This document shows positions 1-9,402 of a DNA stretch of 37,621 nucleotides, in pieces. The position numbers and the translations under genes were made by a program. A model generated the notes under the pieces. It was not told the DNA's origin and did no database searches. It saw nothing but the letters and a program-made list of their open reading frames with translations. Positions within the stretch are counted from its first letter, which is position 1. Each line of letters opens with the position of its first letter. Source of the DNA: Fidelibacterota bacterium (GTDB taxonomy: Bacteria > Fidelibacterota > Marinisomatia > SCGC-AAA003-L08 > D37C17); assembly GCA_002731795.1 (NCBI GenBank), contig PCCQ01000040.1:1-37621 (forward strand), written 5' to 3'.

Positions 1-2
1 AT

Positions 3-632
3 TGTATAATTGTAAAAAGAAAAAAGATAAAAGATAAAGTTAAAGTAGTTGATGGTAATGGATATTTATATGTCTGCTCTATTATCAATGCAAATAAAAA
101 CAGTGTCATTTTAAAAATTGAAGAAAAAAAGAAATCTTTATCACCAGTTAATAATCTTCACTTAGTTATTTCACCAACTAAATCACACGATAGAATTGAT
201 TGGATGGTTGAGAAAGCAACTGAAATTGGTGTTGAAGAAATCACATTTTTACTTTGCAGTCGTACTGAAAGAAAAAAAATTAATTTTGATAGAATAAAAA
301 GAATTTCTATTTCTGCTTTAAAACAATGTGGGCAGGCATATCTTCCAAAAATTAATGATATACAGGATTTTAAATCTGTTATTGAATCGATAGAAGCTAA
401 TCAAAAATATATTGCTCATTTAATAGAAGATGATAAAGTCTATCTTTCAAAAACCTATAAATCAGGAGAAAGTTCAGTCATTGTAATAGGTCCAGAAGGT
501 GACTTTACTAAAGATGAAATAAATATCGCAAAAACAAATCATTTCATTCCTGTAACACTTGGGAAAAATACCTTAAGGACAGAAACCGCAGGAGTATATG
601 TTTCTAGTTTGGTTAATATTCTAAATGATTAA
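3..632 (+). CDS. rsmE: 16S rRNA (uracil-1498-N3)-methyltransferase RsmE, 5' end outside window
   Basis: Frame is open from base 3, upstream of the listed ATG (CIIVKRKKIKDKVKVVDGNGYLY...SPTKSHDRIDWMVEKATEIGVEEI); contains VIGPEGDFTKDEI and LGKNTLRTETAG motifs typical of RsmE. Confidence 0.93.
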   Translation, partial: CIIVKRKKIKDKVKVVDGNGYLYVCSIINANKNSVILKIEEKKKSLSPVNNLHLVISPTKSHDRIDWMVEKATEIGVEEITFLLCSRTERKKINFDRIKRISISALKQCGQAYLPKINDIQDFKSVIESIEANQKYIAHLIEDDKVYLSKTYKSGESSVIVIGPEGDFTKDEINIAKTNHFIPVTLGKNTLRTETAGVYVSSLVNILND

Positions 633-1089
633 TGTAGAAGTATATGAAAAATGGATGAAATATGCCCTCATTGAGGCGGTTAAAGCCTTTGATGCTGGTG
701 AAGTTCCAATTGGCTGTATCATTGTCAAAGATAATAAAATAATTGGTAAGGGTTTTAATCAAGTTGAAACTTTAAATGATGCAACTGCTCATGCAGAAAT
801 GATAGCAATAACATCTGCTAGTGCAACTATTAATGATTGGCGTTTAAGTGATTCATTCTTATTTGTTACTAAAGAACCTTGTCCGATGTGTGCTGGTGCA
901 ATTTTAAATTCAAGGGTTAAGGCTATTATTTATGGCCTTCATGATGATGAAAAAGGTTCTTGTGGTTCTTATTATGATATTTGCAGAGATAATAAGCAAA
1001 ATAATTTCCCGATAATCAAAGGAGGGATATTAGCTAAAGATAGTCATATCTTAATTCAAGAATTCTTTAATAATAGACGAAATAAATAA
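625..1089 (+). CDS. tadA: tRNA-specific adenosine deaminase (TadA family)
   Basis: HAEM and PCPMCAGAI zinc-binding deaminase motifs; 8-nt overlap with rsmE. Confidence 0.92.
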   Translation: MINVEVYEKWMKYALIEAVKAFDAGEVPIGCIIVKDNKIIGKGFNQVETLNDATAHAEMIAITSASATINDWRLSDSFLFVTKEPCPMCAGAILNSRVKAIIYGLHDDEKGSCGSYYDICRDNKQNNFPIIKGGILAKDSHILIQEFFNNRRNK

Positions 1090-1198
1090 TGTGACTCTGG
1101 TCATATTTTTATTGATTAATATGCTTTAGATTGTTATTGTAAGAAACAGCAATCATGCTAACTTCTTCTTACTCCTTTTCTGCCTTTGGAATGGAAAT

Positions 1199-1222
1199 AC
1201 AAAGCCCCTTTGGGGGCTTTGT
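1199..1222. terminator. Rho-independent-type hairpin
   Basis: ACAAAGCCCC-TTTG-GGGGCTTTGT perfect 10-bp stem in the tadA-YceI intergenic region; no long T tract follows. Confidence 0.7.
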
Positions 1223-1270
1223 ATAAATCAAAATTTTAGATAATTTATCATAATAATAATTGGAGTATTT

Positions 1271-1858
1271 ATGTTGATTTTTATTTTTATTTTTTCTTTT
1301 TGTTTTTCTGCATCATATAAAATTGATGTTAATAGCTCTAATATCCAATGGATAGGACGAAAAGTAACAGGTGCACATGATGGTAATATACAAATTCTGC
1401 ATGGTAATGTGCGAAGTTATAAAGACACCGATTTGTCTGATGTTATAAGAGGTAATTTTGTTATTGATATGACAACTATAACAAATACTGATATTAAAAA
1501 TAAAAAATATAGTGATTATCTTGTAGAACATTTAAACGATGAAGATTTTTTTGATGTGGCTCACTTTAGTCGAGCTACGCTTAAAATTTTAGATAACTCT
1601 CCACTTGAGTCAAATGATAATAATTATAATAACTTATTTAAAGCTGAAATTACTATTAAAGGAATTACAAAATTAATTGAGTTCCCTGTAGAAGTTAAAT
1701 TTATTGATGATAAAGCAATCGCTTCCGGAACAATAATTATTGATAGAACATTATTTGGGATTAAATATAAATCAAAATCATATTTTGATATGGGTGATCG
1801 ATTCATATATGATGACTTTGAATTAAACTTTTTAATTCATGCTAATAAAATTAAATAG
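1271..1858 (+). CDS. YceI-like domain secreted protein
   Basis: Hydrophobic N-terminus; YKIDVNSSNIQWIGRKVTGAHDGNIQI...FEAEITIKGITK-like YceI pattern. Confidence 0.8.
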   Translation: MLIFIFIFSFCFSASYKIDVNSSNIQWIGRKVTGAHDGNIQILHGNVRSYKDTDLSDVIRGNFVIDMTTITNTDIKNKKYSDYLVEHLNDEDFFDVAHFSRATLKILDNSPLESNDNNYNNLFKAEITIKGITKLIEFPVEVKFIDDKAIASGTIIIDRTLFGIKYKSKSYFDMGDRFIYDDFELNFLIHANKIK

Positions 1859-1860
1859 TT

Positions 1861-2274
1861 ATGCATTATTTAATTTTTCTACTTTTATCCTTTTCATGTT
1901 ATAAACAATCTAAATTAGATAACATAGATTCTAGTTTTCAAATAGATACAGGATATCATAAAAATGGTGTGAAAAGTTATGAGATATCATATAAGTATGG
2001 AAAGTTAGATGGAATTTCTAAAAATTGGGATGATAGTGGAAAATTAATTTCAATTATTAATTATAGAAATGGTCTTTTAAATGGCTCATGGAAAACGTTC
2101 TATAGTAATGGACAGCTTAAAAACTCTGCAGTTTATAGAAATGGTGAAAAAAATGGTCTTGAGGTTTGGTATTATGAAAATGGCCAAAAACAATCAGAAG
2201 TAATATACGAAAATAATAAAATGATTTCTAAAAAGCTAAGATGGGATGCAAAAGGTAAGCCTATAATTTATTGA
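1861..2274 (+). CDS. MORN-variant repeat (YwqK-like) protein
   Basis: Repeated G..NGxL..G.WK.YY.NGQ units (YRNGLLNGSWKTFYSNGQLKNSAVYRNGEKNGLEVWYYENGQ). Confidence 0.8.
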   Translation: MHYLIFLLLSFSCYKQSKLDNIDSSFQIDTGYHKNGVKSYEISYKYGKLDGISKNWDDSGKLISIINYRNGLLNGSWKTFYSNGQLKNSAVYRNGEKNGLEVWYYENGQKQSEVIYENNKMISKKLRWDAKGKPIIY

Positions 2275-2324
2275 TGTATATATTTTAATTTGAGTCCAAT
2301 CTGATTTTAATGAATACTAAATTT

Positions 2325-4124
2325 TCACTTGGAACATCTAGCATTTTCATTCATATCTTGTAAATCCATTGATATAACTATATTTTCATTTAAGCATGTT
2401 GGATAAGGTGGGCAAAATCGATTTTTTGCAAGTCTCACTTTTCCGTTTTTATCTATTTCGCAAAAGTTGCTAGGTATCGACCCCCAAAATAAATTTTTAC
2501 TTATATCTAAATATCTTAGTTTTGTAGTATAGTTGCCAGATTTAGGGAATTCACCTTCAATATTTTGCTCAGGAATAGTATACTGGGTCAACCTATAATC
2601 TGTATCCCATATCGTTTCTCCAAAATCAAGATATTTATCTATACATTTTGATAATTGTTCTTCATTATTAATAATTTCTGAATCTGAACATTCATCTTTA
2701 GGGTATTTCAATGAATATATATCCGAGACAAATAATAAATCACCACATGCATATTTCTTTCTACCATGATTTACTAGAGATTGATTATCTTCGATACCTG
2801 TGTTCCCACCTGTGCATCCACCACAAGGGTCAATAATAGCTGCACCAAAACAATCCCCATTGCAATCTTTATCAATATTTGGAGAATGGTTTGAATTACC
2901 TTCTGAGCATACTCCACAATCATCTAAGTATGCACTCCCGCCTAAATTCCCATCCCATAGTGGAGATGTGGAATTGCAGTCTCCGTTGCAATCTATAGCG
3001 TCATTAAATCTAATATCTGTCTTGCCTTCGGTGCAGATATTACAATCATCTATTATTGCCTTACCTTTACAGTCTCCATTGCAATCTTGACCATATGCAC
3101 CTGAAAAATCACCCTCAAGATTGTTAGTATCTTTAAAACCAGTTGTTCCTCCAATACAATACATACATTCATTTATGTATGCATCTCCAAAACAAACACC
3201 GGCACAGTCCATATTAGCATTTTTCTTTAAACCAGTTTTTCCACCTGTACATGCACCACATTCATCAATTTTAGCCCTGCCTTTACAATCTCCATTGCAA
3301 TCTTTATCAGAGTTGGCAATGTGGCCTGTTGAACCTTCTGAACAGATATTACAATCATCGAAGAATGCATCTCCAAAACATAAACCAGTACAATCCATAT
3401 TTTCATTATTAAGAATTCCAGTATTTCCCCCTGAACATACATTACAGTCATCAATTTTAGCATTCCCAAAGCAGTCACCATTACAGTCAATATCAGAGTC
3501 TGGTAAATGGTTAGTTGTACCACCGCTACAAATATTACAAGTATCTAGGTAGGCACTCCCAAAACATACTCCCTCACAATCTTTATTTGAATTAGGTATT
3601 AATCCAGTATTGCCACCACTACAAATTTCACAGTCATCTAAAATTGCACTTCCAAAGCATGTGTCAGTACAATCCATATCAGAATTAAATTCATGATCAG
3701 TTTCACCATCGGAACATACTCCACATTCATCAATTCTTGCTGAGCCATCACAGTCACCATTACAATCAGATTTTAGGCCAGGTGAAATACTAAAGGTTAT
3801 AGTTTCAGTTGAAGTGACGTGTTCCTTGTAGTCATAAGCCTCAACTCTTAAGGTATGTGAACCAGGTCTTAACTCACATGGGTTCCATGAATTAGAAAAA
3901 GGATTTTCAGAATTTTCTTCGTGGAATAAAATATCATCAATATAATAATTAATGACTTTAATACCTTTGTTATCCTTTGCTGAAACTTTTATCTGTTTGG
4001 TAGTGCGAAATTCATAATTGTCTTTAGGAAAAAGGATTTCAACTGTAGGAGGCTCTCTGTCCTTCAAGCCAAATAAAACAATATAACTAACACCAGCTGC
4101 AAGAAGAACATTAAGAATACCCAT
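2325..4124 (-). CDS. Membrane-anchored or secreted Cys-rich repeat protein: N-terminal Ig-like domain, about 10 DCNGDC-type repeats, C-terminal LRR-like cap
   Basis: Single long ORF; hydrophobic N-terminus; Ig-like PPTVEILFPKDNYEF...HTLRVEAYD; ten DC.G.C.G.A.IDDC..C.GG units; C-terminal LRYLDISKNLFWGSIPSNFC...NRFCPPYPTC. Confidence 0.85.
   Translation of the reverse strand: MGILNVLLAAGVSYIVLFGLKDREPPTVEILFPKDNYEFRTTKQIKVSAKDNKGIKVINYYIDDILFHEENSENPFSNSWNPCELRPGSHTLRVEAYDYKEHVTSTETITFSISPGLKSDCNGDCDGSARIDECGVCSDGETDHEFNSDMDCTDTCFGSAILDDCEICSGGNTGLIPNSNKDCEGVCFGSAYLDTCNICSGGTTNHLPDSDIDCNGDCFGNAKIDDCNVCSGGNTGILNNENMDCTGLCFGDAFFDDCNICSEGSTGHIANSDKDCNGDCKGRAKIDECGACTGGKTGLKKNANMDCAGVCFGDAYINECMYCIGGTTGFKDTNNLEGDFSGAYGQDCNGDCKGKAIIDDCNICTEGKTDIRFNDAIDCNGDCNSTSPLWDGNLGGSAYLDDCGVCSEGNSNHSPNIDKDCNGDCFGAAIIDPCGGCTGGNTGIEDNQSLVNHGRKKYACGDLLFVSDIYSLKYPKDECSDSEIINNEEQLSKCIDKYLDFGETIWDTDYRLTQYTIPEQNIEGEFPKSGNYTTKLRYLDISKNLFWGSIPSNFCEIDKNGKVRLAKNRFCPPYPTCLNENIVISMDLQDMNENARCSK
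2785..3768 (-). repeat. Tandem Cys-rich repeat region (about 10 diverged units, roughly 31-42 aa each)
   Basis: Translated units such as DCNGDCFGNAKIDDCNVCSGGNTGILNNENM recurring in tandem, four Cys per unit. Confidence 0.85.
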
Positions 4125-4129
4125 TTATT

Positions 4130-5218
4130 TTATTGCCAAACCTTATTTTCATAGGTAAAACTCTTGGAAAAGTCATTTGATGCTATATCATTAACTTCAA
4201 CTAAAGGATAGATGAAAAGATTCGCAGGTCCAGCATCATAACCTTCAAGAATAAAATCTCTACCAGTATTCATTTCAAATCTGTTCTCATCTACAGTTCC
4301 AAAAAAGTATTCAGCTTTACTAGGATCTTTATCGGCTTCAGAAATATCTACAGGATACCAGCCTTCTCCTTCAACATAATAGTCAGCCCAGCAGTGATAT
4401 CCTTTAACTTTTCCTTTTGAACCAGATGGAATTGGAAAACCCATATGAAAACGTGCAGGAACCTCGAGTGTTCTATTTAATGACATAAAGTATGAATGAT
4501 AATCAGTGCAATTTCCTACTCCAATATCACATGCATAGATTGAATTTCCATTACCAAAAGCATAATTTGAGTTATTAGATTTTGCTTTTGAATAAAAAGA
4601 TGCAACCTCATCCAGGGTAACTTCTTTTAAGCCATATCTTTGATCAAGCGGGAGCCATTTTATATTAGTCTTTGGATTAAATCCAGAATAATAGATATCA
4701 GATTCACTTGCACTTTTGGGTTTTCCATAATGCATACCATTTAGTACATATTTATAAATTCCATAGATATCTTCTTTATTTAATTTATTTGAGTCAATAA
4801 CCGTTGCAAAAACTCCTCCAACAGGAACTGTTGTATATGATTCTAAATAATTATCAGGATTTATATTTTTGTAATTAACATTTTTGTGTTCTTTACGTTT
4901 AACGCTGAAACTTACTGAGATTTTAGAATCTGAAGTTGTTCCATCTTCATTTAAAATATATAAATATTTATTACCAAAATCAGGTTCTGTTTTAATAGAG
5001 TAATTAAGATTTGCAGCATTAATATTTAAATTTGTAATATTTTGAACTTCATTTGATGAGGGTATTGGAATCCATGCTTCTAATTTTTCACCATTTGTAG
5101 ATTTAATCAGTACCGAATAGTTGAAATTGAATGACCTTGATGATAATAATTCATGATCATGTTGACACGAAGGGAAAATGAACAAATAGGTTAAAAAAAC
5201 TAAATATTTTTTTATCAT
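4130..5218 (-). CDS. Transglutaminase-like domain lipoprotein (start refined from 5266 to 5218)
   Basis: Lipobox-like N-terminus MIKKYLVFLTYLFIFPSC; GVGNCTDYHSYFMSL...GYHCWADYYVEGEGWYPVDISEAD gives the Cys/His/Asp transglutaminase triad pattern; ATG at 5218 preceded by AAGGAATCTCAA. Confidence 0.82.
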   Translation of the reverse strand: MIKKYLVFLTYLFIFPSCQHDHELLSSRSFNFNYSVLIKSTNGEKLEAWIPIPSSNEVQNITNLNINAANLNYSIKTEPDFGNKYLYILNEDGTTSDSKISVSFSVKRKEHKNVNYKNINPDNYLESYTTVPVGGVFATVIDSNKLNKEDIYGIYKYVLNGMHYGKPKSASESDIYYSGFNPKTNIKWLPLDQRYGLKEVTLDEVASFYSKAKSNNSNYAFGNGNSIYACDIGVGNCTDYHSYFMSLNRTLEVPARFHMGFPIPSGSKGKVKGYHCWADYYVEGEGWYPVDISEADKDPSKAEYFFGTVDENRFEMNTGRDFILEGYDAGPANLFIYPLVEVNDIASNDFSKSFTYENKVWQ

Positions 5219-5405
5219 TTGAGATTCCTTGAGATTCCTTTTTTTATTAAATTTATATAAACACAAATTTATAATGATTAGAGCTTTAAGTAAATATTTT
5301 TATTAGATATGTAAAAAAAACTTTTTTTAAAATTTTACTTAATTTCTTGCCTAGAGTTAGACAATGTTATAAATTTCTTGGCTGTATCTTATATAAAGGA
5401 CAATT

Positions 5406-5834
5406 ATGTTAACAAGTTCAATTAAAAAAGATGAAATAAAAAGAGACTGGTTTATTGTTGATGCTGATAATAAAACTCTCGGAAGACTTGCTTCAGAGAT
5501 CGCTCAAGTAATTAGAGGTAAAAAGAAACCAAATTTTACACCTAATTTAGATATGGGAGATTTTGTTGTAGTTATAAATGCTGAGAAAGTTGTAGTGACT
5601 GGAAGCAAAGAAGAACAAAAAAAATACTTTAGCCACTCAGGATTCCCTGGTGGTGAAAAAGAAGTAAGTCTGTCAAGTTTACGACAAAAGCATCCTGAGA
5701 GAATTATTTATAATGCTGTGAAAGGAATGCTCCCTCACAATAGACTTGGTCGTAAATTGATTAAACATTTAAAAGTATATACCGGTACTGAGCACCCTCA
5801 TGTTTCTCAGCAACCAAAACAATTTAATATTTAG
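5406..5834 (+). CDS. rplM: 50S ribosomal protein L13
   Basis: [27 protein letters not shown]...[15 protein letters not shown]...[21 protein letters not shown]. Confidence 0.97.
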   Translation: MLTSSIKKDEIKRDWFIVDADNKTLGRLASEIAQVIRGKKKPNFTPNLDMGDFVVVINAEKVVVTGSKEEQKKYFSHSGFPGGEKEVSLSSLRQKHPERIIYNAVKGMLPHNRLGRKLIKHLKVYTGTEHPHVSQQPKQFNI

Positions 5835-5848
5835 TAAGAGGATTATAA

Positions 5849-6253
5849 ATGACAGCTAAAAAAAGTGATGTATGGAAATCTGTTGGGCGTAGAAAATCTT
5901 CTATTGCAAGGGTAATGATTTCATCTGGTAAAGGTGAAATTAAAATTAATAGAAGAAATATTGATACATATTTTGGTGGAAGAGATATTTTAAAAGTTGT
6001 TACCAAGCAACCATTTGAAGTATTAGGAATTGACGGTCAATATGATGTAGATATTAATGTTAAAGGTGGTGGTCTTTCTGGCCAAGCAGGTGCAATTAGA
6101 TTGGGTATATCTAGAGGAATAGAAAAGGTAAACCCTGAGTTTAGAAAAATTTTAAAAGAAAACGGATTTCTTACTAGAGATTCTCGAAGAGTTGAAAGGA
6201 AAAAACCTGGACAACCTGGAGCGAGAAAGAAATTCCAATTCTCAAAACGTTAA
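5849..6253 (+). CDS. rpsI: 30S ribosomal protein S9
   Basis: VGRRKSSIARV...VKGGGLSGQAGAIRLGISR...LTRDSRRVERKKPGQPGARKKFQFSKR. Confidence 0.97.
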   Translation: MTAKKSDVWKSVGRRKSSIARVMISSGKGEIKINRRNIDTYFGGRDILKVVTKQPFEVLGIDGQYDVDINVKGGGLSGQAGAIRLGISRGIEKVNPEFRKILKENGFLTRDSRRVERKKPGQPGARKKFQFSKR

Positions 6254-6264
6254 AGAAGAGGACT

Positions 6265-7011
6265 ATGGCTAAAATTCAAATTAATACAGATATGCTTATG
6301 CAAGTTGGTGCTCATTTTGGGCATCCTTCAAGTAAATGGAATCCTAATTTCGAGCAATTTATTTCATCTAAAAAAAATGGAATACACATAATCGATTTAG
6401 TACAAACAGAAAAATACTTAAAAAGAGCTACTAAGGAGCTTTGTAATATCGTTAAGCAAGATGGCTCAATATTATTTATCGGAACAAAAAAACAGGCTAG
6501 AAATATCATTCAAGAAGCTGCCGATACATGTGGTATGTATTATATTGTTGAGAGGTGGTTGGGTGGTACTTTAACTAATTTTGCAACTATAAAGAAAAGT
6601 ATTAAAAGATTACTCACACTTGAGAAAGAGTCTTCATCAATTTACAAAAATATAACTAAGAAAGAATCAGTTATGCTTCAAAGAGAGAAATTGAAATTAT
6701 CAGACCTTCACAGAGGTATTAAAAGTATGAAAAGAATTCCATCAGCAATATTTGTTGTCGATGGTATAACTGAATCAATTGCAATTAAAGAAGCTAAAAC
6801 ATTAGATATTCCAACTTTTGGTATTATAGATTCTAACACTGATCCAAATATAGTTGATTTTCCAATTCCAGCCAATGATGATTCTGTAAAATGCATCAAA
6901 TTAATTATGGAGTATATAACAGGTACAATTAATGAAGAAACAGGAAAAGGCAAAACAGATATTGATGAGAATACCGATACTAGTGAAAATAAGGAGACTG
7001 TTGAATCATGA
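6265..7011 (+). CDS. rpsB: 30S ribosomal protein S2
   Basis: MLMQVGAHFGHPSSKWNPNFEQFISSKKNGIHIIDL...ERWLGGTLTNFATIKKS. Confidence 0.97.
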   Translation: MAKIQINTDMLMQVGAHFGHPSSKWNPNFEQFISSKKNGIHIIDLVQTEKYLKRATKELCNIVKQDGSILFIGTKKQARNIIQEAADTCGMYYIVERWLGGTLTNFATIKKSIKRLLTLEKESSSIYKNITKKESVMLQREKLKLSDLHRGIKSMKRIPSAIFVVDGITESIAIKEAKTLDIPTFGIIDSNTDPNIVDFPIPANDDSVKCIKLIMEYITGTINEETGKGKTDIDENTDTSENKETVES

Positions 7012-7631
7012 TTTCTGCTAAAGCTGTCAAGGAGTTAAGAGAGCTTTCAGGTGCTGGTATGATGGACTGCAAGAAGGCTTTGCAAGAAGCAAATGGTGAT
7101 ACCAAAAAAGCAATGGAAGTTCTTAGGAAAAATGGTATTGCTAAAGCTCAGAAGAAAGTAGGTAGGTCTGCTTCAGATGGAGTAATAATGCCATATATAC
7201 ATCCAGGATCAAAATTAGGAGTTTTACTTGAAATCAACTGCGAGACTGATTTTGTAGCTAGGACAGAAGGGTTTCAGAATTTTTGTAAAGATGTAGCTAT
7301 GCATATTGCAGCGGCATCTCCCATGAGTGTTACAAAAGAAGAAATTTCGAAAGAAACAATTGAATCTGAAAAAAATATTTTCCGCGAGCAATCTAAAAAA
7401 AGTGGTAAGCCCGATGAAATTATTGAAAAAATGATAGAAGGCCGAATGAAAAAATTCTACCAAGAAAATGTTCTAATGGAGCAGAGTTTTGTTAAAAATC
7501 CAGATTTATCCATTAGCGATTTATTAACAGAAACAATTGCAACTCTTGGTGAAAATATTTCTATCGCTAGATTTTCAAGATTTCAATTAGGTGAAACTGC
7601 TCCCAAGTCAGAAACTACTGACCAAGAATAA
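7008..7631 (+). CDS. tsf: Elongation factor Ts
   Basis: VKELRELSGAGMMDCKKALQEANGDTKKAMEVLRKNGIAKAQKK; ATGA overlap with rpsB. Confidence 0.97.
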   Translation: MISAKAVKELRELSGAGMMDCKKALQEANGDTKKAMEVLRKNGIAKAQKKVGRSASDGVIMPYIHPGSKLGVLLEINCETDFVARTEGFQNFCKDVAMHIAAASPMSVTKEEISKETIESEKNIFREQSKKSGKPDEIIEKMIEGRMKKFYQENVLMEQSFVKNPDLSISDLLTETIATLGENISIARFSRFQLGETAPKSETTDQE

Positions 7632-7637
7632 TTTCAT

Positions 7638-8351
7638 ATGATTATAGAAAGCGCAAATAGACTCCTTTTAAAAATAAGTGGAGAAATGCTTTCTGGCGCT
7701 CAAGATTTTGGTTTAGATCCTTCAGCATTAGAAAAATATGCAAAAAAAATTAAAGATGTACATGATAAAGGATATCAAATTGGCATTGTGATTGGTGGTG
7801 GTAATATTTTTAGAGGTATGTCTGTCGCAGCTAAAGGAATGGATAGAGTTGCAGGAGATTATCTTGGCATGATGGCAACAATAATGAATTCAGTTGCACT
7901 TCAGTCAAGTTTAGAAAAACTAGGTGCCGATACTAGAGTAATGTCAGCAATTACTATAACACAGCTAGCTGAGCCTTATATAAGAAGAAAAGCTGCAAGA
8001 CACCTTGAAAAGGGTAGAATAGTTATTATGGCTGGAGGAACAGGAAATCCTTATTTTACAACTGATACCGCTGCTGTTCTTAGAGGAATAGAAATCAATG
8101 CTGATGTGATAATGAAAGGAACAAAAGTTGATGGGGTTTATGATAAGGATCCAATGAAATTCAATGATGCAATTAAATATGAAAAGCTTTCTTACAAGGA
8201 AGTTGTTGAACAAGAACTTAAAGTTATGGATTTAACTGCTGTGACTTTATGTAAGGAAAATAATTTTCCTATATTAGTTTTTGATTTAGAAAAAGATAAT
8301 TCAATTAATAAAGCACTAAGCTCAACTAAATATTCAACAATAATAAGCTAG
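7638..8351 (+). CDS. pyrH: UMP kinase
   Basis: LLKISGEMLSG...IVIGGGNIFRG...DYLGMMATIMNSVALQ...TGNPYFTTDTAAVLRGIEI. Confidence 0.97.
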   Translation: MIIESANRLLLKISGEMLSGAQDFGLDPSALEKYAKKIKDVHDKGYQIGIVIGGGNIFRGMSVAAKGMDRVAGDYLGMMATIMNSVALQSSLEKLGADTRVMSAITITQLAEPYIRRKAARHLEKGRIVIMAGGTGNPYFTTDTAAVLRGIEINADVIMKGTKVDGVYDKDPMKFNDAIKYEKLSYKEVVEQELKVMDLTAVTLCKENNFPILVFDLEKDNSINKALSSTKYSTIIS

Positions 8352-8362
8352 GGAGATTTACT

Positions 8363-8917
8363 ATGTCAGAACAAATTTACAATGATTGTCAGGAAAGGAT
8401 GGAAAAAAGTGTAGCACATTATCTTTCTGAGGTCGGTTCAATAAGAACAGGAAGAGCTTCTACTGCCCTTTTAGATTCGATAAAAGTTGAATTTTATGGT
8501 ACACAAAGCCCTTTGAGTAACATTGCGTTAATTTCAACTCCTGATGCTCATTTAATAACCATTCAACCTTATGACCCAAACGCTTTAGAAGCAATTGAGA
8601 AAGCAATCATAGATTCTGATATTGATTTAACACCAAACAATGATGGTTCTATAATTAGACTTTCGATTCCACCATTAACAGAAGAAAGAAGAAAAGAACT
8701 TGTAAAAGTTGTTCATAAAGTTATTGAAGAAGGGCGCATATCAATAAGGAATATAAGAAGAGATTTTAATGAACAATTAAAATCCCTCCAAAAAAACAAT
8801 GAGCTTTCTGAAGATAATTTGAAAATCGAATTAGATAATATTCAAGATTTAACTAATGAGTATGTTGATAAATTGAATAAAATTCAAGAGAATAAAGAAA
8901 AAGAAATCCTACAATAA
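8363..8917 (+). CDS. frr: Ribosome recycling factor
   Basis: GRASTALLDSIKVEFYG...IQPYDPNALEAIEKAI...RLSIPPLTEERRKELVKVV. Confidence 0.97.
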   Translation: MSEQIYNDCQERMEKSVAHYLSEVGSIRTGRASTALLDSIKVEFYGTQSPLSNIALISTPDAHLITIQPYDPNALEAIEKAIIDSDIDLTPNNDGSIIRLSIPPLTEERRKELVKVVHKVIEEGRISIRNIRRDFNEQLKSLQKNNELSEDNLKIELDNIQDLTNEYVDKLNKIQENKEKEILQ

Positions 8918-9325
8918 TTTATTTCTAAATCGTTTATTTATTTCTTTAATTTTGCTTTTATCTAAATTGAATATATTTAAAATCTGTGTGATCACGTGTC
9001 GCTCCAAAAAATCATAATTATTATCTATGTAGGCAACTTCATATATAGATAATATAAAATCAATTTTGTCCTGAATTGAGAAATACTCATTTAAAATAGA
9101 ACCAGATTCAAATAAATCAATAGATGCTTTGTTAGCCTCTTTGGCCTTTTTTATAATTATATCCATTTTATCAGGCTCAACATCGAAAAAATCACATATG
9201 ATCTCTTTTGTTAATTTTATTTCATCGATTGTGACAATCTGATCTGCTTCAGCAACTTTTAATAGTAAAGAGGTTGCATTTAGAATAACTTTAGATTGAT
9301 CTTTTTTAGCTTTTGATTTAAACAT
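8909..9325 (-). CDS. TerB-like (tellurite-resistance/DjlA-type) domain protein
   Basis: Acidic helical ~138 aa protein; ATSLLLKVAEADQIVTIDEIKLTKEIICDFF...LLSIYEVAYIDNNYDFLERHVI-type TerB pattern. Confidence 0.6.
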   Translation of the reverse strand: MFKSKAKKDQSKVILNATSLLLKVAEADQIVTIDEIKLTKEIICDFFDVEPDKMDIIIKKAKEANKASIDLFESGSILNEYFSIQDKIDFILSIYEVAYIDNNYDFLERHVITQILNIFNLDKSKIKEINKRFRNKLL

Positions 9326-9402
9326 ATATCAATTTAATAATTAATATGTAAAAAAATAAGAAAGATGTATTTTTAGGTATAAATAAAAAATATATAGAAA
9401 AT

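Noticed and set aside
1090-1198. Possible small RNA or SRP RNA between tadA and the terminator at 1199 (short stem GATTGTT...AGCAATC at 1129-1154)
   Set aside because: No SRP core (GGAAG..GCAGCC type) or other recognisable RNA signature; the stem is short with one G-T pair.
1313-1806. Antisense ORFs 1313-1531 and 1624-1806
   Set aside because: Fully antisense to the YceI-like gene, with no recognisable domain; expected in AT-rich sequence.
2800-3552. + strand ORFs 2800-3090 and 3121-3552, and the - strand ORF 3227-3523
   Set aside because: They lie on the opposite strand or in another frame of the Cys-repeat gene; their Pro/Ser/Gln-rich repetitive translations mirror the coding repeat rather than an independent protein.
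2785-3768. CRISPR-like spacing of repeats
   Set aside because: Repeats are coding, diverged and separated by coding sequence; no identical direct repeats with unique spacers.
8909-9325. Tellurite-resistance determinant
   Set aside because: Only an isolated TerB-like domain; no ter operon partners in the window.
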